The notes under the pieces were generated by a model. It was not told the origin of the DNA. It made no database searches and saw nothing but the letters and a program-made list of their open reading frames with translations. Source: Thermotogaceae bacterium (GTDB lineage: Bacteria > Thermotogota > Thermotogae > Thermotogales > Thermotogaceae). Taken from it: a DNA stretch of 7,297 bases. Positions 6,470 through 7,297 of the stretch are shown here, one piece after another; the first letter of the stretch is position 1, and each line of letters starts with the position of its first letter. The stretch is taken from the NCBI GenBank assembly GCA_021161105.1, contig JAGHBG010000075.1, forward strand, positions 1 through 7,297, read 5' to 3'. Made by a program: the position numbers and the translations under genes.

Positions 6470-7129
6470 TTAACCTCCTCTTTTATTCCCTTTTTTGACT
6501 ATAAGATAGCCTATGGAAATAAGGATTATAAAGAGACCCAGCATAATGTAAAGTCCCGTGGTGCTTACTATAAAGTTGTATGATTCATCAGAATTCATCT
6601 TCCTAACAAAAATATTAAAAACATGTATCAATGATATAGAAAGAACCGCAGCTCCCACACCAATACCGAGCCATTGTGAAACCTGCTTTTCTTTCAAATA
6701 TGCAAATAGCCCTCCAAGTATACCAAAAATTCCTACTATTGCGAACTTAAAGTACAAAGGGTCCATAAAAGTTATATATTGGGAAATATTGAAACTCTGA
6801 TCTAAATACGAGTAAAGAAAATATACAACGGCACCGCTTACTAGTGCGCCCACAAAGAAAATAAAAACGTTGTATAGAAGAATCAACCCAAGTCCTCCTG
6901 CACCTCCAAATAACCAGAAAGCTATCTGGGATTTTGTTGGGTCTTTCATGACATCTTTCATAAAATCTGAATACTCGCCAGACATTGGGTATAGTAAATA
7001 GGCACCAATATAAAATCCAAGTAGAACAATTGCAAGTTTGACAAATATGTTGGTGAGGAAAAGTCCCGCAGCTCCTATTATCAAAGACGGAATCCAGTTG
7101 GAGATTACGATTTTAACCAAACTCTCCAT
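6470..7129 (-). CDS. Polytopic membrane protein of unknown function
   Basis: A 219-residue hydrophobic protein with about seven predicted membrane segments, near residues 12-28, 31-48, 68-86, 88-108, 126-145, 151-173 and 187-211. There is one longer polar loop at about 49-67 (GEYSDFMKDVMKDPTKSQ), another at 109-124, and a short basic tail, KKGNKRGG. Several helices are glycine-rich (GGAGGLG at 75-81, GILGGL at 136-141), suggesting close helix packing. I do not recognise the family. The repeated glycine-rich helix pattern is faintly like DUF4203/TMEM198-type proteins, but I would not assign it. The ATG follows a G-rich Shine-Dalgarno at 7133-7140. The gene lies 26 bp after rlmN and 6 bp before the response regulator, and its last codons form that regulator's ribosome binding site. 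Position next to a regulator and a soluble kinase-like protein makes a signalling or sensing role possible, which is inference only. Catalytic motifs are not visible. Confidence 0.75.
   Translation of the reverse strand: MESLVKIVISNWIPSLIIGAAGLFLTNIFVKLAIVLLGFYIGAYLLYPMSGEYSDFMKDVMKDPTKSQIAFWLFGGAGGLGLILLYNVFIFFVGALVSGAVVYFLYSYLDQSFNISQYITFMDPLYFKFAIVGIFGILGGLFAYLKEKQVSQWLGIGVGAAVLSISLIHVFNIFVRKMNSDESYNFIVSTTGLYIMLGLFIILISIGYLIVKKGNKRGG
6474..6479 (-). promoter_or_regulatory. Ribosome binding site of the response regulator
   Basis: AGGAGG on the minus strand, 10 nt before the ATG at 6463, is formed by the final Arg-Gly-Gly codons of the membrane protein. It supports the start at 6463 and coupling of the two genes. 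Confidence 0.8.
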
Positions 7130-7132
7130 AGT

Positions 7133-7140
7133 CCCCCCCT
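7133..7140 (-). promoter_or_regulatory. G-rich ribosome binding site of the membrane protein
   Basis: The minus strand reads AAAAGGGGGGGACTATG. A run of seven G lies just before the ATG at 7129 and can pair with the anti-Shine-Dalgarno through G-C and G-U pairs. It is the only ribosome-site candidate in the 26-bp gap after rlmN, and so decides this start. Confidence 0.65.
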
Positions 7141-7155
7141 TTTCATCTATAAATC

Positions 7156-7297
7156 CTAATTAGCTTTCTTTGCAATTTTCCTTATCCTGAGCTGCCCACA
7201 AGCTGCATCTATATCCGTTCCCTTTTCCTGTCTTATTTCCACTTCTATTCCGTTTTTTTCTATAATCTTTTTAAATGCGATAAGCCTTCCTTTAGAT
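7156..7297 (-). CDS. rlmN: 23S rRNA (adenine2503-C2)-methyltransferase RlmN, C-terminal end (5'-truncated by window)
   Basis: Only the last 46 codons and the TAG stop are inside the window; the start lies beyond 7297. The visible protein reads a helix (GRLIAFKKIIEKNGIEV), then the strand EIRQEKG, then GTDIDAACGQLR, then a nine-residue basic tail. DIDAACGQL is the hallmark C-terminal motif of the radical-SAM methyltransferase RlmN. Its Cys (visible residue 33) corresponds to the catalytic cysteine that forms the covalent intermediate with RNA (Cys355 in E. coli). The enzyme methylates A2503 of 23S rRNA, and also A37 of some tRNAs, in the cytoplasm. The close relative Cfr shares the cysteine, and the radical-SAM core is outside the window, but the DIDAACGQL context favours RlmN. 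It is followed after 26 bp by the membrane-protein gene and may be the first visible gene of the operon. Confidence 0.9.
   Translation of the reverse strand, partial: SKGRLIAFKKIIEKNGIEVEIRQEKGTDIDAACGQLRIRKIAKKAN

Noticed and set aside
7146..7175. Minus-strand promoter-like TTGCAA / 18 bp / TATAGA upstream of the membrane-protein gene
   Set aside because: Each hexamer matches only four of six consensus bases, and the resulting leader would be about 10 nt. In such AT-rich DNA, chance matches of this quality are expected.
1..7297. tRNA, rRNA, CRISPR arrays, insertion sequences, riboswitches and long repeats
   Set aside because: The window is almost fully occupied by recognisable coding sequence; the non-coding gaps total under 50 bp and hold only ribosome sites. 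No spaced direct repeats, transposase motifs or terminal inverted repeats were seen by eye.

Overview
The window is AT-rich, gene-dense bacterial chromosome with almost no intergenic DNA. The Lys/Glu/Ile-rich proteins, AGA/AGG arginine codons, strong Shine-Dalgarno sites and very tight gene packing fit a low-GC thermophilic or anaerobic bacterium. A member of the Thermotogota is my best guess, and a low-GC Firmicute is the alternative. This assignment is inference from composition and protein character, because no rRNA or lineage marker is present.

Layout: the plus strand carries only the 3' end of one gene (1-498), the C-terminal ATPase lobe of a YhaN/Rad50-like ABC-type DNA-repair ATPase. 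It converges on, and overlaps by 14 bp, the end of a long minus-strand run covering the rest of the window. Read in transcription order (high to low coordinates), that run is: the 3' end of rlmN (7297-7156); a multi-spanning membrane protein of unknown function (7129-6470); an OmpR/PhoB-family response regulator (6463-5738); a small soluble histidine-kinase-like protein (5745-5083); pyrimidine-nucleoside phosphorylase (5096-3792); an exported phosphodiester-glycosidase (NAGPA) domain protein (3789-2128); an M24B Xaa-Pro peptidase (2115-1033); and a MobA/MocA-like nucleotidyltransferase (1036-485).

The eight minus-strand genes are separated by at most 26 bp, and three of the seven junctions overlap (8, 14 and 4 bp). 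Several start sites have their Shine-Dalgarno sequence inside the preceding reading frame. This suggests one transcription unit with translational coupling, whose promoter lies upstream of the window or inside rlmN. No convincing internal promoter, terminator, RNA gene, repeat, CRISPR array or mobile element was seen.

The genes mix signalling (membrane protein, regulator, kinase-like protein) with salvage and turnover enzymes (nucleoside phosphorolysis, proline-peptide hydrolysis, an envelope glycosidase, nucleotidyl transfer). The most interesting part is the signalling trio. The kinase-like protein has a histidine box and an N box, but its G1 motif has lost the aspartate and its ATP lid is almost absent. 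It also has no sensor or membrane domain, while an unknown polytopic membrane protein sits just upstream of the regulator. That arrangement could be a split sensory system or a Spo0B/ChpT-like phosphotransfer step.
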